Shown: piece by piece, positions 35,560-43,428 of the stretch
How positions within the stretch are numbered: the stretch's first letter is position 1
How the letters are laid out: each line of letters begins with the position of its first letter
Assembly: GCF_014650595.1 (NCBI RefSeq)
Contig: NZ_BMVG01000009.1
Span: forward strand, 1-64,000
DNA: 64,000 bases
Source of the DNA: Streptomyces alanosinicus
GTDB taxonomy: Bacteria > Actinomycetota > Actinomycetes > Streptomycetales > Streptomycetaceae
Reading direction: 5' to 3'
Notes under the pieces: model-generated
What the model was told of the DNA's origin: nothing
Databases searched by the model: none
The model's input: the letters and a program-made list of their open reading frames with translations, nothing else
Position numbers and translations under genes: made by a program

Positions 35560-36393
35560 TCAACCGGCCAGCGTGTGCAGATACTTGGCGGTCGCCGGGT
35601 CAGCAGGCAGGAACGTCTCGATGGCGAGTTCGGCGACGGTGACGTCCATCGGGGTGTTGAACGTGGAGATCGACGACACGAACGACAGGATCCGGCCGTC
35701 ATGCTCGATGCGCAGCGGCAGCGCGAAATACGCGACGGGCCCGGCCGGTTCGTCGTCCCGCGCGTCCTCGGGCAGCGGATAGGCCGCCACCTCCTCGTAC
35801 AGGGCGCGCAGCCGGTCCGAGCGCTGCAGGGCGATCTGCCGCTCCATCTGCTCCAGCAGATGCCCGCGCCACTCGCGCAGATTGCGGATGCGCGGCGCCA
35901 TCCCCTCCGGGTGCAGCGTCAGCCGCATCGCGTTCGGCGCCGGGGAGAACAGCTTCTCGGCCACACCCTCCAGCAGCATCGTGATGCCCCGGTTCGCGGC
36001 GACGACCGTGTACGTGGCGTCGACCACCAGCGCCGGATAGGGCTCGTAGCCCTGGATGAGGCGTTCCATGCCGTCGCGCAACGCGTCCAGCGCCGGGTCG
36101 TCCAGCGGGGTCTCCGGATAGTGCGGGGCGTAACCGGCCGCCAGCAGCAGGGAGTTGCGCTCGCGCACCGGTACGTCCAGATGCTCGGCGAGCCGCAGCA
36201 CCATCTCCTCGCTCGGCCGGGACCGGCCGGTCTCGATGAAGCTGATGTGCCGGGCCGAGGAGTCGGCGCGCAGCGCCAGCTCCAGCTGGGAGACCCGGCG
36301 CCGCTCCCGCCAGGCGCGCAGCAGCGGGCCGACACCCTTGTCGGCGGCGGGGGCGGTGGACGACCCGGCGGGGCCGGTGGCGACAATGGTCAT
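35560..36393 (-). CDS. XRE-family regulator with MmyB-like ligand-binding domain
   Basis: The 277-residue protein has an N-terminal HTH (LLRAWRERRRVSQLELALRA then SARHISFIETGRSRPSEEMV) and an MmyB-like PAS-type domain (YPALVVDATYTVVAANRGI, NAMRLTLHPEGMAPRIRNL, FALPLRIEHDGRILSFVSSI, TVAELAIETFLPAD). MmyB relatives govern antibiotic or oxidoreductase genes, apparently by binding a fatty acid. It starts only 28 bp from the divergent ADP-ribosylglycohydrolase gene, so any binding in that gap would affect both. Confidence 0.9.
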   Translation of the reverse strand: MTIVATGPAGSSTAPAADKGVGPLLRAWRERRRVSQLELALRADSSARHISFIETGRSRPSEEMVLRLAEHLDVPVRERNSLLLAAGYAPHYPETPLDDPALDALRDGMERLIQGYEPYPALVVDATYTVVAANRGITMLLEGVAEKLFSPAPNAMRLTLHPEGMAPRIRNLREWRGHLLEQMERQIALQRSDRLRALYEEVAAYPLPEDARDDEPAGPVAYFALPLRIEHDGRILSFVSSISTFNTPMDVTVAELAIETFLPADPATAKYLHTLAG

Positions 36394-36421
36394 GCATCCG
36401 ACCGTAGTCGAGGAGTTACGC

Positions 36422-37558
36422 ATGAACGAGCCGTGCCCGCAGCCGTGGCACACGCCGTCCCTTCAGACCGCCGCCGTGTACCGGGCCAGAGTCCGCGGCT
36501 GTCTCCTCGGCGGCGCGCTCGGTGACGCCCTCGGCTACCAGGTGGAGTTCTCCTCCCTGGACCGGATCCGCGCCGCGCACGGACCGCGCGGCGTCACCGG
36601 TCTCGGCCCCGGCCCGCACGGGTCGGCGGTCGGCCTGATCAGCGACGACACCCAGATGACCCTGTTCACCGCCGAGGCCCTGATCCAGGCGCACGCACAG
36701 GAGCGCGAGAAGGGCGTCGGCGGTGCCTGGCCCGAGCTGCTGCGCCAGGCCTACGAGCGCTGGCTTCAGACCCAGGAGCGTCCGGCGCCGGCCCAGTCGG
36801 GCCCCCAGTCGTCGGCCTCGCCGTACGGCGCGCCGGACCGGCCCGGCGCACCGGCAGGCGGCCTGGTCACCGAGGCCTGGCTGTACTCCCGCCGCGCCCC
36901 CGGAAACGCCTGCCTGTCGGGCGTCGCCCAGCGGTACGCGCCCGCCCCCGGACTCCCGCTCGACGGCTCGCCGGGCGAGGTGAACCCCGACTCCAAGGGC
37001 TGCGGCACGGTCATGCGCTCGGCCCCGTTCGGCCTCGCGGCCCCCGCCGACGCGGCCTTCGCCATGGCGGCACGCGGCGCCCAGATCACCCACGGCCACC
37101 CCACCGGCTACTACGCGGCGGGCGCGTTCGCCGCGATCGTGGCGCACCTGGTCGCCGGGGACTCCCTGGAGGGCGCGGTGCTGCGCACCCTGCGGCTGCT
37201 GGAGCGGCACCACGGCCACGCCGAGACCTCGGCCGCCCTGCGTGCGGCGCTGGACCTCGCCGCGGGCGGGACGCCGACGGCCGAGAAGGTGGAGTCCCTC
37301 GGCGCGGGCTGGGTCGCCGAGGAGGCCCTCGCCATCGCGGTCTACTGCGCGCTCGCCGAGCCCCGCCCCGAGCCGTCGCTGCTGCTCGCCGTCAACCACT
37401 CGGGCGACAGCGACTCCACCGGTTCCATCTGCGGCAACCTGCTGGGCACGCTGTACGGCGACACCGGCCTGCCGCACGCCTGGGTGGCCCGGGTGGAGGG
37501 CCGGGCCACGATCGCCGCACTCGCCGACGACCTGGCGGCGGAGTGCGCGCGGAGCTGA
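36422..37558 (+). CDS. ADP-ribosylglycohydrolase family protein
   Basis: The 378-residue protein shows the DraG/ARH pattern: RGCLLGGALGDALGYQVEF, the metal-binding ISDDTQMTLFTAEAL, then KGCGTVMRSAPFGL and the second metal cluster NHSGDSDSTGSICGNLLG. These enzymes remove ADP-ribose from proteins or small molecules using two magnesium ions. A Ser/Ala/Pro-rich loop (about 120-145, APAQSGPQSSASPYGAP) is inserted after the first domain part. GAGGAG six bases before the ATG gives a clear start. It is divergent from the MmyB-like regulator, which probably controls it. Confidence 0.92.
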   Translation: MNEPCPQPWHTPSLQTAAVYRARVRGCLLGGALGDALGYQVEFSSLDRIRAAHGPRGVTGLGPGPHGSAVGLISDDTQMTLFTAEALIQAHAQEREKGVGGAWPELLRQAYERWLQTQERPAPAQSGPQSSASPYGAPDRPGAPAGGLVTEAWLYSRRAPGNACLSGVAQRYAPAPGLPLDGSPGEVNPDSKGCGTVMRSAPFGLAAPADAAFAMAARGAQITHGHPTGYYAAGAFAAIVAHLVAGDSLEGAVLRTLRLLERHHGHAETSAALRAALDLAAGGTPTAEKVESLGAGWVAEEALAIAVYCALAEPRPEPSLLLAVNHSGDSDSTGSICGNLLGTLYGDTGLPHAWVARVEGRATIAALADDLAAECARS

Positions 37559-37645
37559 CGACGGGTTCGGGGCGGAGTACGGGCCGGGCCGGCGTGGCAG
37601 GCTGAAGACGTACCCCGCGCCCGCCCTTCGGAGGGAGATCCGGCC

Positions 37646-37954
37646 ATGGCCGTGGAACCGCTGTCGCAGAAGGAGATCGAGGACCGGCTCGCGGAGCTGC
37701 CCGGCTGGTCGGTGGACGACGCCGGCCGGCTCAGCCGCTCCTACCGCCTCGGCTCGCATGTCGCGGCGGCGGCGCTGGTCATGCACATCGCCGCCGTCCA
37801 GGACGAGCTGGACCACCACTCCGATCTCACCCTCGGCTACCACACGGTCTCCCTCACCGTGCACACCCACAGCGCGGGTGGCGCCGTCACTGCGAAGGAT
37901 TTCGGTCTCGCCCGCAGGGTGGAGGACATCGCCCCAGGCCACAACGCACACTGA
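37646..37954 (+). CDS. 4a-hydroxytetrahydrobiopterin dehydratase (pterin carbinolamine dehydratase)
   Basis: The 102-residue product matches the small PCD/DCoH fold: LSQKEIEDRLAELPGWSVDD, RSYRLGSHVAAAALVMHIAAV, ELDHHSDLTLGYHTVSLTVH and THSAGGAVTAKDFGLARRVE. The HH pair and following His are the catalytic set that removes water from 4a-hydroxypterin during pterin-dependent hydroxylation. No aromatic amino acid hydroxylase is adjacent. GGAGGGAG precedes the ATG. The methyltransferase gene follows after five bases, probably in one transcript. Confidence 0.93.
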   Translation: MAVEPLSQKEIEDRLAELPGWSVDDAGRLSRSYRLGSHVAAAALVMHIAAVQDELDHHSDLTLGYHTVSLTVHTHSAGGAVTAKDFGLARRVEDIAPGHNAH

Positions 37955-37959
37955 GGTGC

Positions 37960-38709
37960 GTGCTCAACTACGACAAGGAAGCCGACGCGTATGACGCGTC
38001 CCGCGGCGGCGAGGCCCGTGCCCTGGCTGCCACGCGAGCGGTTCTCGGCCTCGTCCCCGAAGGCCCCGGTCATCTTCTCGACGTGGCGTGCGGCACCGGT
38101 ATCGTCACCCGCCGGCTGGCCGCCGACCGCCCCGGGCTGCGGGTGACGGGCGCCGACGTCGCCGCCGCGATGGTGCGCATGGCCGGGTCCCGGCTGCCCG
38201 GCGCGATCGTCCGGGCCGACAGCCGGCGCCTGCCCTTCCGCACCGGCTCCTTCGACGCGGTCACCAGCATCTGGCTGCTGCATCTGCTGGACGACCCCGA
38301 GGACGTCCGCGCGATCGTCGCCGAGTGCGCGCGGGTGCTGCGGCCCGGCGGTGTCTACGTCACCACCGTCGACAAGGCCGAGGCCCACGACGTCGGCAGT
38401 GACATCGACGCCGTCCTCGCTCCCCGTCCGCGCCGCCCCGCCCAGGACGCCGCCGCCACCGTCACCGCGCATGCCGCCCGGCACGGGCTCCGGCCGGCCG
38501 GCGACACCGCGTTCCCCGGCGTCGGCCAGGGCCGCAGCCCGCTCGTCACCATCGCCGACCTGCGTCGCGGCTGGTTCACCCGGCTGCCACCGGGCGAGGC
38601 GCGCACGGAGGAGTTCGCCGCGCGCCTCGCCCGCCTCCCGGACCAGGACCGGCCCCGCCCCGATCCGGTGTTCGCGCTGCGCGCGTTCCGCAAGCCGGGG
38701 GCCGACTGA
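37960..38709 (+). CDS. class I SAM-dependent methyltransferase
   Basis: The 249-residue protein begins LNYDKEADAYDASRGGEARA and has motif I HLLDVACGTGIVTRRL, the acidic strand VTGADVAAAMV, DSRRLPFRTGSFDAVTSIWL and VLRPGGVYVTTVDKAEAHD. This is a methyltransf_11 type small-molecule methyltransferase. The C-terminal half is less conserved and probably binds substrate. The GTG at 37960 directly follows the dehydratase stop, suggesting coupling. It converges on the GH48 gene with 18 bp between stops. Confidence 0.9.
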   Translation: MLNYDKEADAYDASRGGEARALAATRAVLGLVPEGPGHLLDVACGTGIVTRRLAADRPGLRVTGADVAAAMVRMAGSRLPGAIVRADSRRLPFRTGSFDAVTSIWLLHLLDDPEDVRAIVAECARVLRPGGVYVTTVDKAEAHDVGSDIDAVLAPRPRRPAQDAAATVTAHAARHGLRPAGDTAFPGVGQGRSPLVTIADLRRGWFTRLPPGEARTEEFAARLARLPDQDRPRPDPVFALRAFRKPGAD

Positions 38710-38727
38710 CGGCACGCGCCGCCAGGG

Positions 38728-41658
38728 CTATTCGAGCAGCTCCGCGTACGACCCCATGGCCAGTGCGATGTCCGCCTGGGCCCAGAACCGGTGGTACGTG
38801 AAGACCGGCGCGGCGCCGCCCTTGAGATAGCTCTCGATCTTCGACCACGCCGGGTCGTTCCTGTAGAAGGACCTGAGCGAGGTGAACGTGGCCGAGGAGT
38901 CGACCGTGTCGCCGTTCGGCATCCTGCCGCTCCAGCCGCTCGGCACATACACGCTGTCGCCGAAGCGGCTGTAGTCGCTGCGGGTCTCGGGGACGGCGAT
39001 GCCCAGGCTGTCCTGGTAGTGGTCCCACATGCCGTCCAGCAGCGCCTTCGCCGTCGACTTCGCCGCGGCGTCACCGGACTCGGCGCCGTAGTACGTCAGC
39101 GTCTTGGCGTACGCGGCCGCCACGCCGACGTCGTTCGTGTAGTCGGCGACCGTGACATGAAGCGAGGCGTTGGAGCCGGGCCCCGACGGATTCCAGGTGT
39201 CCGGCTGACCGGACCACTGGAGGGTCGAGGGGATCTTGTAGGTGCCGTCGGGGTTGATCGTGGTCTTGCTCAGCGCCCACGTCACCCACTTGTCGAGGAT
39301 CGCCTTGGCCGTCGCGTTCCCGGTCTGCCGGTAGTACTCGGCGACCCGTTCCATCGACCACGCCTGGAAACCGAACCACTGGTTGGAGGGCGGATCGTGG
39401 TAGACCGGCTCCCAGTCGTAGTACATGCCGTAGAAGGTCGGCGTGCCGGCCGGCGGGGTGGCGTAGCGGCCCTGCCAGCTGTTCGTCGCGCCGCCCGCGA
39501 TCGCGCCCTCGGACGACTGGAGCCACCGGTAGAACTCCAGCTGCCGCGCAAGCGACCTGCCCCAGTCCGCCGTGCCCGTCGCCGACCTGGGCTCCAGGTC
39601 CGGGTAGCTGCTGAGCGCGTAGGCGGCCAGCGGGTTCTGGTAGCCGCCGTGGACATGGCTGGAGCCGATCCGCCAGGCCCAGCCCGCACTGGAGTCCGTG
39701 GCCCCGCCCCAGGCGTAGTACCAGGACAGCAGATAGTGCGAGGCGTCCTTGCCGGTGCCGGCCGCGCAGGCCGAGGGACCCACACAACCGCCGATCTTCT
39801 TGAAGTACTTGTCGTACATCGCGTACCGCAGATAGTCGCCCATCTTCGCGGCCTTGGCGATCGTCGCGGACACCTCGCCGCCCTTGCCCTGCTGCTTCGC
39901 CCATACGTCGGCCCAGTACGCCGCCTGCACCGCGCGGGCGTCCGCGTCCGGGGCGTCGGTGTACTTCCACTGCCTGGCGTAGGAGTTGTCGCCGGTGAAG
40001 AGGTCCAGATAGCCGTTCTTGCCGCCGTATCTGAAGGCGTCGCAGGTCGGCTGGGGGACCGTCTCCCAGACGGACTCCTGCGGTCCGCGCTGGAAGGTGT
40101 TGAGGTACGACGGGCCGCTCGCCGTCGGACCGCCCTCGCAGGTGCCGCCCGGTGTGTCGCCGTAGCCGTAGACGTTGTCGGTGTCCTCGATCCAGTGCAT
40201 CCCGTAGACGTCGTCCGTGCCGTAGGCGCTCTTCAGTTCGCCGGCGAGCGGATCCGAACCGACCGGCACGGAGGTGTCGAGCTTCGCCGGGTACTCGTTC
40301 GGGGTGTCCTCCTCGGGCGCGTACGTCGCCGGCTTGGACGCGTTGTAGGAGGAGTTCGACGGCTGGTCGGCGGGTGTGGGGATCATGTACTTCTCCATCA
40401 GGGCCCACGCGCCGTTGAACTTCGACCAGTCGCCGGTGACCTTGCCGTACATCGCCTGCAGCCACAGCAGATAGCTGTACGCCTCCGATGTCGTCTCATG
40501 GCCGTAGTCCGGGGCCTCGACGATCAGTGTCTCCACCGAGTGGTACGGAATGCCCTGCGGGGAGAAGTAGCCGTTCGCCGGGTCGGTGATCTTCCCGTAG
40601 AGGTCCAGGAAGCGGGCGTCGTACGCCTTCGTCGCTGCCAGTTCGGTCACCGTGACCTTCGCTTCGGTGTGGCCGGTGGCCGAGGCGGTGAAGGTGGCCG
40701 AACCGGTACCGGAGGAGTCCGCGGTGACGGTCACCGGCTGTGCGGTGTCCCAGTTCGCCGGGGTGAAGGTGAGGGAGGAGCCGCCGGTGACGGACAGGCC
40801 GGTGGTGCCGTCCGTGCGGGCCACCCCCACCGTCACGTTCGCGCTCGGCCGCGTCGACAGCTTCACGTCGAAGGTGCCCGACGTGCCTTGCCGCACACCC
40901 AGTTGGGCCGGTGACGCCACGACCGCCGGGCCCGGGGCGACCGTGATGCCCACCGGTGTGGACTCGGCGGAGGCGCCCAGGCTGTCGTACGCCTTCGCCA
41001 CCAGCGAGTGACCGCCCACGGCCAGAGAGGCGGCCGAGAGCGTGTAGGGCGCGCTCGTGTCCGTGCCGAGCAGTGTGGTGTCGTCGTAGAACTCCACCTT
41101 GCTGATCGTCGCGCCGTCGGCCGCCGCCGCGGTCGCCGCGAGCGGCACCGCGTCCCCTCGGGTGTACACCGCGCCGGCGCTCGGGCCGGTCAGCACCGTC
41201 ATCGGCGGCTGGTGCGCGCCCGCGCAGGTCGTGCCGTTGACGGTGAAGGACGTCGGGGCGGTGTTGGTGCCGCTGTAGCCGAACTGCGCGCCGGTGGAGA
41301 CGGCGCCGCCCGCGGCGACGGTGCCGTTGTACGAGGCGTTGCGCACGGTGACGGTCCGGCCGGACTGGGACCAGGTGCCGTTCCAGCCGTTCGACAGCGT
41401 CTGGTCGCCGCTGTAGGTGTAGCTCAGCGTCCAGCCGTCGAGGGCCTCCGTACCGCGGTTGGTGATCGTGAGGCCGGCGGTGAAGCCGGAACCCCAGTCG
41501 TTGGTCCGGTAGTCGACACTGCACTGCACGGACGCCGCGTGTGCGGCCGTGGCACCGGTGGCGAGCATGGACAGGGGCAGCGCGAACGCGGCGGCCACGG
41601 CGGTCCACCACCGCCGCACGGCTCCGCGTCTGCGCCCGGGGTTGTGTCCGGGATCCAT
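38728..41658 (-). CDS. GH48 cellobiohydrolase with CBM2 and Ig-like domains
   Basis: The 976-residue secreted enzyme has a long signal (Arg-rich start, hydrophobic core ending AHAA, about residue 41). CBM2 follows at 42-145 (SVDYRTNDWGSGFTAGLTIT, NGTWSQSGRTVTV), then two beta-sandwich linkers (about 150-340) and the GH48 catalytic domain from AYDARFLDLYGKITDPANGY to the end. Recognisable GH48 parts include SVETLIVEAPDYGHETTSEA with the catalytic Glu and QPTCDAFRYGGKNGYLDLFT. GH48 enzymes cut cellobiose processively from reducing cellulose ends. A perfect CebR box lies 56 bp upstream. It is divergent from the GH5-GH6 pair. Confidence 0.95.
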   Translation of the reverse strand: MDPGHNPGRRRGAVRRWWTAVAAAFALPLSMLATGATAAHAASVQCSVDYRTNDWGSGFTAGLTITNRGTEALDGWTLSYTYSGDQTLSNGWNGTWSQSGRTVTVRNASYNGTVAAGGAVSTGAQFGYSGTNTAPTSFTVNGTTCAGAHQPPMTVLTGPSAGAVYTRGDAVPLAATAAAADGATISKVEFYDDTTLLGTDTSAPYTLSAASLAVGGHSLVAKAYDSLGASAESTPVGITVAPGPAVVASPAQLGVRQGTSGTFDVKLSTRPSANVTVGVARTDGTTGLSVTGGSSLTFTPANWDTAQPVTVTADSSGTGSATFTASATGHTEAKVTVTELAATKAYDARFLDLYGKITDPANGYFSPQGIPYHSVETLIVEAPDYGHETTSEAYSYLLWLQAMYGKVTGDWSKFNGAWALMEKYMIPTPADQPSNSSYNASKPATYAPEEDTPNEYPAKLDTSVPVGSDPLAGELKSAYGTDDVYGMHWIEDTDNVYGYGDTPGGTCEGGPTASGPSYLNTFQRGPQESVWETVPQPTCDAFRYGGKNGYLDLFTGDNSYARQWKYTDAPDADARAVQAAYWADVWAKQQGKGGEVSATIAKAAKMGDYLRYAMYDKYFKKIGGCVGPSACAAGTGKDASHYLLSWYYAWGGATDSSAGWAWRIGSSHVHGGYQNPLAAYALSSYPDLEPRSATGTADWGRSLARQLEFYRWLQSSEGAIAGGATNSWQGRYATPPAGTPTFYGMYYDWEPVYHDPPSNQWFGFQAWSMERVAEYYRQTGNATAKAILDKWVTWALSKTTINPDGTYKIPSTLQWSGQPDTWNPSGPGSNASLHVTVADYTNDVGVAAAYAKTLTYYGAESGDAAAKSTAKALLDGMWDHYQDSLGIAVPETRSDYSRFGDSVYVPSGWSGRMPNGDTVDSSATFTSLRSFYRNDPAWSKIESYLKGGAAPVFTYHRFWAQADIALAMGSYAELLE

Positions 41659-41713
41659 GTGCTGGTTCCTCCTTGCGGCGAGCTGCTCGGGGAGAAGTCA
41701 AGGCTTGAACCAG

Positions 41714-41727
41714 TGGGAGCGCTCCCA
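41714..41727. promoter_or_regulatory. CebR operator
   Basis: TGGGAGCGCTCCCA is a perfect 14-bp palindrome identical to the consensus of the cello-oligosaccharide repressor CebR of Streptomyces. It lies 56 bp upstream of the GH48 start and 192 bp from the GH5 start. Confidence 0.92.
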
Positions 41728-41856
41728 TAGTGGAGACGGCCCTGTGCGGGGTCAAGGTGCTTGAAGAGTCGAAAAGATTCGACGGGCCCCGTCGCGGAAA
41801 AGTCGGCAACTCCCCTGGGCATTCACGCCACTTGGCGCTACCTTCCTTCGCACCAG

Positions 41857-41870
41857 TGGGAGCGGTTCCG
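41857..41870. promoter_or_regulatory. imperfect CebR-like operator before GH5
   Basis: TGGGAGCGGTTCCG keeps the left half of the CebR palindrome and differs at three positions in the right half. It lies 49 bp before the GH5 start, the same relative place as the perfect box before GH48. It probably gives the GH5-GH6 operon weaker control by the same repressor. Confidence 0.7.
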
Positions 41871-41918
41871 GTCAGTCGGCGCGCCGGTCACGGTGTGCCC
41901 AGCTGTGAGGAGTCGCTC

Positions 41919-43400
41919 ATGCGACACCCCCCGCCTTCAGTACTCTTAGCCACCGCCGGTGCGGCCGTGCTCGTCACCGGCGCGCTCGTCCCGGCGCTGC
42001 CGGCCCAGGGAGCCACACCCGCCTGCACGGTGAGGTACACCGTCACCAACCAGTGGGCGGACGGCTTCCAGGGCTCGGTCACCCTCACCAACAACCAAGC
42101 CCCGCTGAGCAGTTGGCGTCTCACCTTCGACTTCGCCGACGGCCAGCAGGTCACCCAGGGCTGGAACGCCCGGTGGTCCCGATCCGGCACCACCGAGACC
42201 GCGGCCAACGAGAGTTGGAACGGCACCCTCGGTACCGGCGCGAGCGTCACGGCCGGCTTCCTCGCCTCCTGGTCGGGCAGCAACACCGTGCCCACGGTGT
42301 TCCGGCTGAACGGCACGGCCTGCGACACCGGTCCCGAGCCGCCCCCGCCCACACCCCCGCCCACCGAACCGCCACCCGCCTCGGGCGCCGCGCCCGCCCT
42401 GCATGTCGTGGGCGACCGCCTCGTCGACGCCGCCGGCACGACCCGCCGGCTGCTCGGCGTCAACCGCTCCGGCGGCGAGTTCATGTGTGTGCAGGGCCGT
42501 GGCATCTGGGACGGCCCGGTCGACGACGCCGCGATCAAGGCGATCGCCGACTGGAAGGCGAACGCCGTACGCATCCCGCTCAACGAGGAGTGCTGGCTGG
42601 GCCTTTCCGATATCAGGCCCGAGTACGGGGGCACGCACTACATCGACGCCGTCAAGGACCTCGTCGCCCGTGTGGAGGCGCACGGCCTGACCCCGGTCCT
42701 CGACCTCCACTGGTCCTACGGCCAGTACACCGGCAACTCGGCCAGCTGCTCCGATGTGCACGCCACCTGCCAGAAACCGATGCCCGACCAGCAGTACAGC
42801 CCGTCGTTCTGGGCATCGGTGGCGAGCGCCTTCAAGGACGACCCGGCCGCGGTGTTCGACCTGTTCAACGAGCCGTACCCGGACCGGGCGGCAGCGAGCG
42901 CGACCGACGCCTGGACATGCTGGCGGGACGGCGGGACCTGCCCCGGGATCCCGTACCGGGTCGCCGGCATGCAGGAGCTGGTCGACAGCGTGCGCGGCGC
43001 CGGGGCGCAGAACGTGATCATGGCCGGCGGTCTCGCGTACGCGAACGACCTCAGCCGGTGGACCGCGTACCGGCCCACCGACCCGCTCGGCAATCTCGCC
43101 GCCGCCTACCACGGCTACAACTTCAACACCTGCTCCACGGAGAGCTGCTGGAACTCCACCCTCGCCCCGGTCGCGGCCCAGGTGCCGCTGATCGCCGGCG
43201 AGGCCGGCGAGAACACCTGCGCGCACGGGTTCGTCGACCAGCTCATGAAGTGGTTCGACGACCGGGGCCTGTCCTACCTGGGCTGGACCTGGAACACCTG
43301 GGACTGTTCCTCGGGACCGTCCCTGATCTCCGCCTACGACGGCACACCCACCGCGTACGGCATCGGGCTGCGCGATCACCTGCGCGCCCTGAACCCATGA
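41919..43400 (+). CDS. GH5 endoglucanase with N-terminal CBM2
   Basis: The 493-residue secreted protein has a signal peptide (to about residue 34), CBM2 (about 35-132: CTVRYTVTNQWADGFQGSVT, WNARWSRSGTTETA), a Pro-rich linker (PEPPPPTPPPTEPPP) and a GH5 barrel from about 155. The acid/base Glu is E318 in FDLFNEPYPDR, and the nucleophile is E428 in PLIAGEAGE. It should cut internal beta-1,4 bonds of cellulose. ATG 41919 has TGAGGAG upstream. The gene is followed after 28 bp by the GH6 gene, so endo- and exo-enzymes are made together. Confidence 0.94.
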   Translation: MRHPPPSVLLATAGAAVLVTGALVPALPAQGATPACTVRYTVTNQWADGFQGSVTLTNNQAPLSSWRLTFDFADGQQVTQGWNARWSRSGTTETAANESWNGTLGTGASVTAGFLASWSGSNTVPTVFRLNGTACDTGPEPPPPTPPPTEPPPASGAAPALHVVGDRLVDAAGTTRRLLGVNRSGGEFMCVQGRGIWDGPVDDAAIKAIADWKANAVRIPLNEECWLGLSDIRPEYGGTHYIDAVKDLVARVEAHGLTPVLDLHWSYGQYTGNSASCSDVHATCQKPMPDQQYSPSFWASVASAFKDDPAAVFDLFNEPYPDRAAASATDAWTCWRDGGTCPGIPYRVAGMQELVDSVRGAGAQNVIMAGGLAYANDLSRWTAYRPTDPLGNLAAAYHGYNFNTCSTESCWNSTLAPVAAQVPLIAGEAGENTCAHGFVDQLMKWFDDRGLSYLGWTWNTWDCSSGPSLISAYDGTPTAYGIGLRDHLRALNP

Positions 43401-43428
43401 CCCCGATCCGGAGAAGGAACCCGCACTC

